From contig NZ_PNFD01000001.1 of assembly GCF_003254645.1 (NCBI RefSeq), forward strand, positions 744,001 to 808,000: a stretch of DNA of 64,000 bases, given 5' to 3'. The position numbers were made by a program, and so were the translations under genes. Source of the stretch: Microbacterium suaedae (GTDB lineage: Bacteria; Actinomycetota; Actinomycetes; Actinomycetales; Microbacteriaceae). Positions 57,387-64,000 of the stretch are shown in pieces. The notes under the pieces are model-generated. The model saw nothing but the letters and a program-made list of their open reading frames with translations. It was not told the origin of the DNA and ran no database searches. The number at the start of each line of letters is the position of its first letter. The stretch's first letter is position 1.

Positions 57387-57808
57387 GCGGTCGGCTCCGG
57401 CAGCACGACGGCCTGCGCCTTCCCGAGCACCTTCTCGTCACCGTGCGTGACGGTCAGATCGATGCGGACGGATCCGTCGTCCTTCACGAGCCCGACGGTC
57501 GCGGTGACCGACACATCGGCGCCCGCGTCGGCATCGACGAGCACCGGCTTCGTGAAGCGGACGACGTACGACGCAATGCGCGCGGTGTCGCCGATCCACT
57601 CGCCCACGACCGACGAGCCGATCCCCATCGTGAGCATGCCGTGGGCGAGCACGCCTGGCAGGCCCACGCGCGTCGCGACGTCGTCGCGGTAGTGGATCGG
57701 GTTGAAGTCGCCCGATGCTCCGGCGTACCGCACGAGCGCATCGCGCGTGAGGTGCACCGTGCGCTCGGCGACGACCTGCCCCTTCTCGAGTCCTGCGAGC
57801 GAGACCAT
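57383..57808 (-). CDS. MaoC-type dehydratase (HadB-like)
   Basis: A 141-residue hotdog-fold protein. YAGASGDFNPIHYRDD holds the hydratase Asp/His pair, followed by VLAHGMLTMG. It is the hydratase half of a two-subunit (R)-hydroxyacyl-dehydratase with the gene just upstream, whose stop overlaps its start by one base. In mycobacteria such pairs act in fatty acid elongation; location next to murB is common in actinobacteria. Confidence 0.9.
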   Translation of the reverse strand: MVSLAGLEKGQVVAERTVHLTRDALVRYAGASGDFNPIHYRDDVATRVGLPGVLAHGMLTMGIGSSVVGEWIGDTARIASYVVRFTKPVLVDADAGADVSVTATVGLVKDDGSVRIDLTVTHGDEKVLGKAQAVVLPEPTA

Positions 57809-58260
57809 CAGGCGTCCTCCTCCGAGCCGATGAGCAGCGTCGAGCTGGCCGTGACCACGTGCGCGCCCTCCGCGTCGGTGATCTCGGTCTCACTCGCGAC
57901 CATGTGCGCGGTTCCCATCTGGCGCACGCGCGTGACGCGCAGCCGGCCCGTCAGCTCGTCGCCGGCGACGATGGGGCGCGTGTACGTGAACTGCTGATCC
58001 GTGTGCAGCGCCCGTTCGAGAACAACGCCCGTCGACGGGTCCTGCAGCAGCTGCTGCAGCGTCAGATCGGCGATCACCATGGCGAAGGTGGGCGGCGCGA
58101 CGACGTCGTCGTAGCCCTGCGCTCGCGCGGCGTCGACGTCGGTGTGCTGCGGCGCGGTCGCGAACACGGCGCGAGCGAACTCGCGCACCTTCTCGCGGCC
58201 GACCAGGTATGCGGGGGTCGGCGGGAACTCTCGCGATGCGAGATCCGGGTCCACGGCCAT
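57808..58260 (-). CDS. FAS1-like dehydratase (MaoC N-terminal, HadA-like)
   Basis: A 150-residue hotdog protein without the hydratase Asp/His motif; it has REFPPTPAYLVGREKVREFA, APPTFAMVIAD and HTDQQFTYTRPIVAGDELTG, typical of the HadA/MaoC N-terminal subunit. It would form the heterodimer with the following HadB-like protein. ATG 58260 is used, with a GGAGGAAAG ribosome site upstream. Confidence 0.9.
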   Translation of the reverse strand: MAVDPDLASREFPPTPAYLVGREKVREFARAVFATAPQHTDVDAARAQGYDDVVAPPTFAMVIADLTLQQLLQDPSTGVVLERALHTDQQFTYTRPIVAGDELTGRLRVTRVRQMGTAHMVASETEITDAEGAHVVTASSTLLIGSEEDA

Positions 58261-58442
58261 GGATCTTTCCTCCTTCGTCCGGCGCCTCGCGCGGATCACC
58301 ATCCGGGTGCCGGACGCGACGAGAGACGCCGCCTCCAGCTTATTCGCGATGCCCGGATCCTTCGCCCGCGGCGGGCCGCGATGCGCCGCCGTCGCGGACG
58401 GTGCCGGGCCGGTTCCCCGGGCGATCCCCGAAGCCGCGGACC

Positions 58443-58478
58443 GATCCGCCCGCCTCCGGTCCGGAGAACGGGCGGATC
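58443..58478 (-). terminator. Terminator after the DUF4097 operon
   Basis: Perfect arms GATCCGCCCG and CGGGCGGATC with an inner CTCCGG/CCGGAG stem, about 35 bases past the DUF4097 stop on the minus strand. The remaining 180 bases to 58261 show no gene and carry the upstream region of the dehydratase operon. Confidence 0.75.
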
Positions 58479-58513
58479 TCCGGCGTTCGTCGACGGGATC
58501 CGCGGGCTCGCCG

Positions 58514-59383
58514 TCAGTCGGCGATCAGGCGCAGGTTCCCCGCCATGACGGTGCCTTCGACCGTGCGCGACGACGCCCGATCCTCGGCGAGAGTCGAGGT
58601 CAGATTCCCGGCTTCCCGGTCGACGCGCACGTCATACGGCACGTCCGGAAGCCGCATCTCGACCGATCCGGCCGTCACGGTGACCGTGACGCCCTCCGGG
58701 GGCGTGCCGGAGAACTCGGCTTCGAGGCTGCCCGCCGTCACTTCGACATTCGCCGTGGCGACGCTGTCGAGATCGATGACGCTGCGTCCGGCGGTCATGC
58801 GGGCGTCGAGTGCCCCGGCGGATCCTTCGATCTCGATGCGCCCCGCGTCGATGCCGTACGCGATGTCGCCGAAGTCGCCGTCGGCGACGATGCTGCCCGC
58901 CGCCACGCGGATGTCGAGGTCGATCCCTTCGAGCGACTCGGGCAGCGTGAGCGTCGCCGTCTGGCGAGCCCCCCAGTCGAACGGGTCGAAGCCGAAGTCG
59001 CGCTCCGGCGAGCGCACCGAGATCGCGTCGCCCTCGCGGTCGATCGTCCAGGTGCCGTTGTCGGAGGAGTGCTCGAGCACCGCCTCGTCCGTCCGTCCGA
59101 ACTCGATCTCGAGCTCGCCCGCGTCGACCTGGGCGACGAGGTCGGTGGCGCCCGCCGCCGACACGGCTGCTTCCCCGGCGGATCCGAGCGTCGTGGCGAT
59201 CGTGGATCCGACGGTCGTGAAGGCGACGCCGATTCCGGAGAGGATGAGGGCGCCGCCGCCGAGCACGCCGATCGTGATGGCGAGGGCCCGGGTGCCCGAA
59301 CGCGTCGTCGTGGATTGCGAAGTCGGCTGCGCGGCGGGCTGCTGCTCGGGCGCGGGTGGCGTGGGAGTGGTCGTGCCGGTCAT
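58514..59383 (-). CDS. DUF4097 membrane-anchored beta-repeat protein
   Basis: A 289-residue protein. A Pro/Thr-rich cytoplasmic start and one membrane helix (~30-60, ALAITIGVLGGGALILSGIGV) precede a beta-helical domain with the repeating pattern VxAGxIxxxG (VAAGSIVADGDFG, IDAGRIEIEGSAG, VTAGSLEAEF, VTAGSVEMRL). This fits DUF4097 (putative adhesin/envelope-stress). Its start overlaps the response-regulator stop by four bases, tying it to the two-component system. Confidence 0.88.
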   Translation of the reverse strand: MTGTTTPTPPAPEQQPAAQPTSQSTTTRSGTRALAITIGVLGGGALILSGIGVAFTTVGSTIATTLGSAGEAAVSAAGATDLVAQVDAGELEIEFGRTDEAVLEHSSDNGTWTIDREGDAISVRSPERDFGFDPFDWGARQTATLTLPESLEGIDLDIRVAAGSIVADGDFGDIAYGIDAGRIEIEGSAGALDARMTAGRSVIDLDSVATANVEVTAGSLEAEFSGTPPEGVTVTVTAGSVEMRLPDVPYDVRVDREAGNLTSTLAEDRASSRTVEGTVMAGNLRLIAD

Positions 59384-60078
59384 CGTGTCATTCCGTTCTG
59401 CTGTGCACCGGGGCCGACAGGTGCCTGCGGCGATGTGGCGTCGATATGGGCGAGCACGGCCAGCACACGGCGATTGCCGTGCTCGTCCTGCTCGAGGTCG
59501 AGCTTCTGGAAGATCGACGTGATGTGCTTCTCGACCGCCCCCTCGCTGACGAACAGGAGGCGAGAGATGGCGCCGTTGCTCTTTCCTTCGGCGATGAGCG
59601 ACAGCACGGCACGCTCGCGCTCCGTGAGCCGGAGCATCTTCTCGTCGCGCGAGCGGCGGGTGAGCAGCTGAGCGACGACCTCGGGATCCAGCACGGTCGC
59701 CCCCTGGCGGATCCGCTCGATCGATTCGAGGAAGTCGGTCACGTCGGTCACGCGATCCTTGAGGAGGTATCCGACGGCCCCGCCCGGCTGGGCGATGAGG
59801 TCGGACGCGTAACGCTCCTCGACGTACTGCGAGAACACGAGCACGGCGAGGGACGGATCCTGCTGCCGCAGCGCGAGCGCCGCGCGGATCCCTTCGTCGG
59901 TGAACGACGGAGGCAGACGCACGTCGACGATCGCGAGATCGGGCTGCAGATCATGCACCTCCTCGAGCACGCGAGACGCGTCGGGCAGGGCGGCGACGAC
60001 CTCGTGACCGGCATCGGCGAGCAGCCGCACGAGCCCTTCGCGCAGGAGCACCGAGTCTTCGACGATCAGGATGCGCAT
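59380..60078 (-). CDS. Response regulator, NarL/LuxR family
   Basis: A 232-residue regulator. Receiver domain with VEDS near residue 8, phosphoacceptor Asp52 in AIVDVRLP and the conserved Lys in LLKDRV; C-terminal LuxR HTH (LRLTERERAVLSLIAEGKSNGAISRLL...EKHITSIFQKL). ATG 60078 is used, 13 bases inside the kinase gene. It should be phosphorylated by that kinase and activate genes, perhaps its own operon. Confidence 0.95.
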   Translation of the reverse strand: MRILIVEDSVLLREGLVRLLADAGHEVVAALPDASRVLEEVHDLQPDLAIVDVRLPPSFTDEGIRAALALRQQDPSLAVLVFSQYVEERYASDLIAQPGGAVGYLLKDRVTDVTDFLESIERIRQGATVLDPEVVAQLLTRRSRDEKMLRLTERERAVLSLIAEGKSNGAISRLLFVSEGAVEKHITSIFQKLDLEQDEHGNRRVLAVLAHIDATSPQAPVGPGAQQNGMTR

Positions 60079-61337
60079 GGCACGCTCACCTCCAGTGATG
60101 TGGGACCCCCGGCGGGGCTGTCGAGGCGGGCGGTGCCGCCGAGCGCCGCGATCCGGTTTCGGACGCCGTCGAGGCCTCCGCCCGGCACGATACGCGCGCC
60201 GCCCACGCCATCGTCCTCGACGCGGGCCCAGAGCTGCCCGCCGTCGGGACGGGCGCGCACGACCACGCGACATGCCGTTGCGCGGGAGTGCTTGGCGGCG
60301 TTCGTGAGACTCTCCGCGATCGCGAAGTACACGGCCGCTTCGGCGTCGCGCCCCGCGCGCCCGCTCATGCGCACGTCGAGGTGGACGGGGATGTGCGAGC
60401 GGCTGGCCACGGCACTGAGCGCAGCGTCGAGGCCGCGGTCGTCGAGCACTGAGGCGTGGATCCCGCGCGCCAGCTGGCGCAGCTCGGTGATCGCGGCCTT
60501 CGTCGACGTGTGCGCTTCAGCGACAAGCTGTTTCGCCGCGTCAGGATCGGCGTCGATCTTCTGCTGCGCGAGACCGAGCGTCATGCCGACCGACACGAGT
60601 CGAGGCTGTACCCCGTCGTGGAGATCGCGTTCGATGCGGGCGCGCTCGACGTCGCTCGCGCGGATCGCGTCGTGCCGCTGCGTGACCGCGTCGCGCGCCT
60701 GAGCCGCCAGCTGAGCCTCACGGATCGGCGCGATGAAGACGCGGGCGAGCACGCCGTGCAGCATCGCGATCCCGACGATCGCGGCGAGCGCGAGGATCGC
60801 GGCGATCGCGCCGACGAGCGGCGCCCAGGCCATCTCGAACGACAGGCCCCAGAGTCGGACCGAACCGCCCGGCGCGTAGAGCGGGGCGAAGGCAGTCGCG
60901 ACGCCCGCCACGAGGAGGGACGCCAGACCGACGACGACCCATCCGAGCACGGTGGCGATCGCGAGATGGGCGATGGCCCGCCACATCGCGCCGTCGACGA
61001 ACTGCAGCCAGATCGTGTGGAGGAATCCGCCGAAGCCGCGCTTCGGCGAGCGCCGGGCCCGGAGCATCGGCATGCCGAATCCGTAGAGCCCCTCCACGCG
61101 CGCCGTCTCGAGGAATCCGGCGCCGTACAGCACGTAGACGAGGGCGATGAGGAGGAGGATCCCGATGCCGAGGAAGGGGAGCGCGAGGATTCCCGAAACG
61201 AGAAGCGACCCCATCAGCCCGAACACGGCGATGCCGTAGAAGCCCAGGAATGCCAGGTGTGCGATCGCCCCGATCAGAGCGAGGGACGTCCCTGTGCGGG
61301 GCGGCGCCCCGGCCAGAGGCGCGGTAGTCGAAGTCAT
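60066..61337 (-). CDS. Sensor histidine kinase, NarL/DesK type
   Basis: A 423-residue kinase. Several N-terminal membrane helices (~20-55 and ~110-190) form a membrane sensor without a clear extracellular domain; the HisKA_3 box ERDLHDGVQPRLVSVG has the phospho-His near 240, and the ATPase part has VEDDGVGGARI and GGGLDGVRNRI. It phosphorylates the response regulator encoded downstream. The membrane-embedded sensor and the DUF4097 partner suggest it senses envelope stress (inference). Confidence 0.93.
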   Translation of the reverse strand: MTSTTAPLAGAPPRTGTSLALIGAIAHLAFLGFYGIAVFGLMGSLLVSGILALPFLGIGILLLIALVYVLYGAGFLETARVEGLYGFGMPMLRARRSPKRGFGGFLHTIWLQFVDGAMWRAIAHLAIATVLGWVVVGLASLLVAGVATAFAPLYAPGGSVRLWGLSFEMAWAPLVGAIAAILALAAIVGIAMLHGVLARVFIAPIREAQLAAQARDAVTQRHDAIRASDVERARIERDLHDGVQPRLVSVGMTLGLAQQKIDADPDAAKQLVAEAHTSTKAAITELRQLARGIHASVLDDRGLDAALSAVASRSHIPVHLDVRMSGRAGRDAEAAVYFAIAESLTNAAKHSRATACRVVVRARPDGGQLWARVEDDGVGGARIVPGGGLDGVRNRIAALGGTARLDSPAGGPTSLEVSVPCAS

Positions 61338-61516
61338 GCTTCAAAGCTACGGAACGCCGATCCGCCGCACAGCAGGGACGACCGCCGAGCACGAAGGGGG
61401 TTATCCCCCGCGCCACCCCGACACACGACGTCACCCAGGAGACATCCGTGGGTTCGACCAACTATCTTGGCACCGACGCGATCCCGATGCCGCGCACGAG
61501 CTTCAAGGAGCAGACC

Positions 61517-62566
61517 ATGACTGGTGCCAACGAGCTGACCCGTCGACTCGATGCGGGTCCGGTGATCTGCGCGGAGGGCTTCCTCTTCGAGCTCGAGCGG
61601 CGTGGATACCTGACCGCGGGCGAGTTCGTGCCCGAGGTCGCCCTCGAGAACCCCGAGGCCCTGCGCGGTCTGCACGTCGACTTCCAGCGTGCAGGATCAG
61701 ACATCGTGGAGGCGTTCACCTACAACGGGCACCGCGAGAAGATGCGCGTGATCGGCAAAGAGGATCTGCTCGAACCGCTCAACCGTGCCGCGCTTCGGAT
61801 CGCGCGCGATGTGGCGGATCAGGTGCCGGGCAACCTCGTCGCCGGGAACATCTCGAACACGAACATCTGGGATCCGAATAGCGCCGCCGCGCAGACGGAG
61901 GTGCGCGGCATGTTCGAGGAGATGGTCGGCTGGGCCGTCGAGGAGGGCGCCGACATCATCGTCGCCGAGACCTTCTACTACGCCGGCGAGGCTCTTGCCG
62001 CGCTCGAGGTCGCGAAGGCGAGCGGCCTCCCGGTCGTGTCGATGCTCGCCCCGATGGCCGCGAACGAGCTGATGGACGGCGTCGGGATCGTCGACACCGC
62101 ACAGCAGCTCGAGCAGGCCGGCGCCGATGTCGTGGGGCTCAACTGCTTCCGCGGACCGCAGACGATGATGCCGTGGCTGCGCGAGATCCGCGAGGCCGTC
62201 TCGTGCCACGTCGGCGCGCTGCCGGTCCCGTACCGCACGACACCTGAGGAGCCGACCTTCTTCAATCTCTCGGACGTTGCGGCATCCGTGCCGTCGCCGC
62301 ACGGCCGGACCTTCCCGACGGCGCTCGACCCCCTGTACACAAACCGGTACGAGATCCGCGCCTTCGCGGAGGAGGCCCACGGTCTCGGTGTGAACTTCCT
62401 CGGCGTGTGCTGCGGCGCCGCGCCGATCCACATTCGCGAGGTTGCGGAGGCGGTCGGGCTCACTCCCCCGGCCAGTCGGTTCAGCGAGAACATGGCGAAC
62501 CACTTCATGTACGGCTCGAACGAACGCCTGCCCGAGCACATCAAGGGGCTTGGCGAGAACGCGTGA
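61517..62566 (+). CDS. Homocysteine S-methyltransferase family protein
   Basis: A 349-residue zinc methyltransferase of the BHMT/MmuM type. Zinc ligands are the Cys in VGLNCFRGP and the pair in GVCCGAAPIHIRE. ATG 61517 has AAGGAG six bases upstream, so it is preferred to the in-frame GTG at 61448. It likely transfers a methyl group from a betaine or S-methyl donor to homocysteine to make methionine; the donor is not clear. The 179-base region before it shows no riboswitch that could be recognised. Confidence 0.87.
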   Translation: MTGANELTRRLDAGPVICAEGFLFELERRGYLTAGEFVPEVALENPEALRGLHVDFQRAGSDIVEAFTYNGHREKMRVIGKEDLLEPLNRAALRIARDVADQVPGNLVAGNISNTNIWDPNSAAAQTEVRGMFEEMVGWAVEEGADIIVAETFYYAGEALAALEVAKASGLPVVSMLAPMAANELMDGVGIVDTAQQLEQAGADVVGLNCFRGPQTMMPWLREIREAVSCHVGALPVPYRTTPEEPTFFNLSDVAASVPSPHGRTFPTALDPLYTNRYEIRAFAEEAHGLGVNFLGVCCGAAPIHIREVAEAVGLTPPASRFSENMANHFMYGSNERLPEHIKGLGENA

Positions 62567-62622
62567 TCATAGGACGCGCGGATCCCTCGGAAATGTGGGG
62601 CCGCGCGGGTCCGCCGCACGAG

Positions 62623-64000
62623 TCAGAACGAGACGCGAAGGTGATCGCCCGGATCCTTCACTGAGTGCGGAAGAAGCCCGAGCTTGTGCGCTCGGAGGAG
62701 AGCCGTGGCGCGGTCATGAACGCCGAGCTTCGTGTAGATCGCGGCCGCTTGCTTCTTGACGGTGTTGAGGGAGACGGTGAGGGAGGCGGCGATCTCCGCG
62801 AGAGTGTCGTGCTCGACCATCGCGCACAGGATGGTTGTCTCTCTGCTGGTGAGCGTGACCAGTTCTCCGTGCTCGGGATAGACCTGGCGACACGACGCGA
62901 GCACGCCCATCACCTCGTCGGAGAGCTCGATGCCGCTCACATCGAGCAGGCTGGTGAGAACGCGCCTGGGCAGGAATGCATACGGGATCAGGATGCCGCT
63001 GGCGGCGGAAAGCTGGTGACCTCGGGCGAAGGCCTCGACGGCGGAAGCCTCGTCACCCATGGCCAGGGCGGCAGCAGCCTTGATCATGAACAGGTCCGCG
63101 CGGTCTCGCCGGACGACGTGCGGATCCCAGGCATTCATCGCCGCGATGCTGCGGGCGTCGGAGAAGTTGCCGGCGATGAGCGCGAGTCGCGCGCGTTGAA
63201 CGGCGAGAGTGACATCGTGCGGATCGACGTCGCGCAGGTGCCGCTCGACGCGATTGAGCTCGCCGAGGGCGAGAAACAGCTCGGCGAACGTGCGGTCCAG
63301 TGCCAGCTGATCGCGACTGCCGGGGCGGGTGAACCCCTCGTGCAGAACGGCGACGTTGCTGGTTTCGGCTGCGGCCGCGACGGGGTCTCCGAATAGCAGC
63401 GCATACCGGGCGCGCGCCCAGGTCAGGTACCCCCATTCTTCGAAGGAGTCGGTTCCATCCCCGACGAGGGCGAGGAAATCGGCGGCGGTCGGGTCGAGGC
63501 GGTCCAAGCGGAGCAGTGCCTCGGCGAGGTGAGCGGGGGCCGCGATCGCGTGGTGGAGCCACTGGTGTGAGGTGTCGATGCCGCGGTGGGTGGCGAGATC
63601 ATCGCGTGCCTCGTGGGTGTGCCCGACGATGGCATTCATCATGGCGCGCTGCGCGGCGACAGTCGACACGATGAAGTCGGCCCCGGCCGTGCGCGCCGTG
63701 TTCATGGCTCGTGCGAGCAGATTCATGGAGGACGAGCAGTCGCCTGCGGCCAAGGCCGAAAGCGCCCACTGCAGTTCGAACCACGCGCGCGTGGTGCCGG
63801 TGGCCGAGTTCACCGTGCTCATTCCGAGGACTTCGACGGCATGCTGCTGAGCGCGAGCGACGGCGGCCGCCGGGTCACCCGTGATGCGATCCGCGATGAT
63901 CTGAGAAGTGACGGCCATCGTGTCGTGCGCGGCGTCCGACCGCCGCTCGTCGGAAGCCAGATCCAGCGCCCACCCGGCATCCGCATAGCTGCGAACGAGC
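62623..64000 (-). CDS. LuxR-family transcriptional regulator, 3' part only
   Basis: At least 459 residues are visible; the frame is open to the end of the window, so the N-terminus (probably an ATPase domain) is missing. The visible part is helical and TPR-like (GDPAAAVARAQQHAVEVL..., RLDRLDPTAADFLALVGDG) and ends in a LuxR HTH (LVTLTSRETTILCAMVEHD...AEIAASLTVSLNTVKKQAAAIYTKLGV). An ATG at 63918 is internal, since coding-like sequence (YADAGWALDLASDE) continues before it. Possibly a MalT/LAL type; its target is unknown. Confidence 0.8.
   Translation of the reverse strand, partial: LVRSYADAGWALDLASDERRSDAAHDTMAVTSQIIADRITGDPAAAVARAQQHAVEVLGMSTVNSATGTTRAWFELQWALSALAAGDCSSSMNLLARAMNTARTAGADFIVSTVAAQRAMMNAIVGHTHEARDDLATHRGIDTSHQWLHHAIAAPAHLAEALLRLDRLDPTAADFLALVGDGTDSFEEWGYLTWARARYALLFGDPVAAAAETSNVAVLHEGFTRPGSRDQLALDRTFAELFLALGELNRVERHLRDVDPHDVTLAVQRARLALIAGNFSDARSIAAMNAWDPHVVRRDRADLFMIKAAAALAMGDEASAVEAFARGHQLSAASGILIPYAFLPRRVLTSLLDVSGIELSDEVMGVLASCRQVYPEHGELVTLTSRETTILCAMVEHDTLAEIAASLTVSLNTVKKQAAAIYTKLGVHDRATALLRAHKLGLLPHSVKDPGDHLRVSF

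Noticed and set aside
61338..61516. SAM or SAH riboswitch before the homocysteine methyltransferase gene
   Set aside because: No conserved core of these classes could be found by eye.

Overview
The window is about 64 kb of very GC-rich chromosomal DNA from an actinobacterium, most likely a Microbacteriaceae member (Microbacterium-like). The signs are the GC-rich codon use, GTG starts, a tRNA-Trp/secE/nusG/rplK/rplA block next to murB and two MaoC-fold dehydratases, a GTP-dependent PEP carboxykinase, and LAxTG-type (sortase E-like) cell-wall anchors. The assignment rests on gene content and style, not on a database match. No insertion sequence, prophage, CRISPR array or rRNA operon was seen.

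Layout. 1-7.95 kb: a plus-strand catabolic operon (Zn alcohol dehydrogenase, RbsA/C/B-type sugar ABC importer, SDR, ketose 3-epimerase-like enzyme, aldehyde dehydrogenase), probably for a rare sugar or polyol. 8-16 kb: two large secreted or membrane surface proteins with a MalT/LAL-type LuxR regulator between them; both surface genes carry the same 25-bp near-palindromic element upstream. 16-19.6 kb: pckG divergent from a RamB/ScfR-like regulator. 19.7-22.1 kb: glyA-folD led by a ZTP (pfl) riboswitch. 22.2-28.1 kb: a wall-anchored trypsin-like protease, a META-domain lipoprotein, and a protein fusing an ECF sigma factor, a zinc-finger anti-sigma-like motif, a membrane helix and three fibronectin III domains. 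28.1-34.8 kb: a DUF305/DUF3105 pair, then a maltose-type ABC importer with a GH13 glucosidase.

35-45.2 kb: rplL-rplJ with an L10-type leader, a YqaJ-like nuclease, a drug-efflux MFS/MarR pair with a clear promoter/operator, a five-gene SipW-type secretion cluster (two TasA/CalY-like proteins, signal peptidase, LATTG-anchored protein, fifth secreted protein), then rplA-rplK-nusG-secE-tRNA-Trp. 45.3-52.5 kb: a polar amino-acid ABC importer, gabD-gabT and a divergent PucR-type regulator. 52.6-58.3 kb: a small unknown gene, a Cys/Met-rich copper-storage-like protein, an aspartate-type aminotransferase, a DUF559-type nuclease bracketed by four 56-57 bp palindromic repeats, murB and two MaoC-type dehydratases. 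58.5-64 kb: a two-component system with a DUF4097 protein, a homocysteine methyltransferase-family enzyme, and the 3' part of a second large LuxR regulator cut by the window end.

The most unusual material is (i) the shared operator linking the LAL regulator and two surface proteins, (ii) the one-polypeptide sigma/anti-sigma/FnIII protein, (iii) the SipW cluster, (iv) the nuclease flanked by paired palindromes, and (v) two further families of intergenic palindromes.
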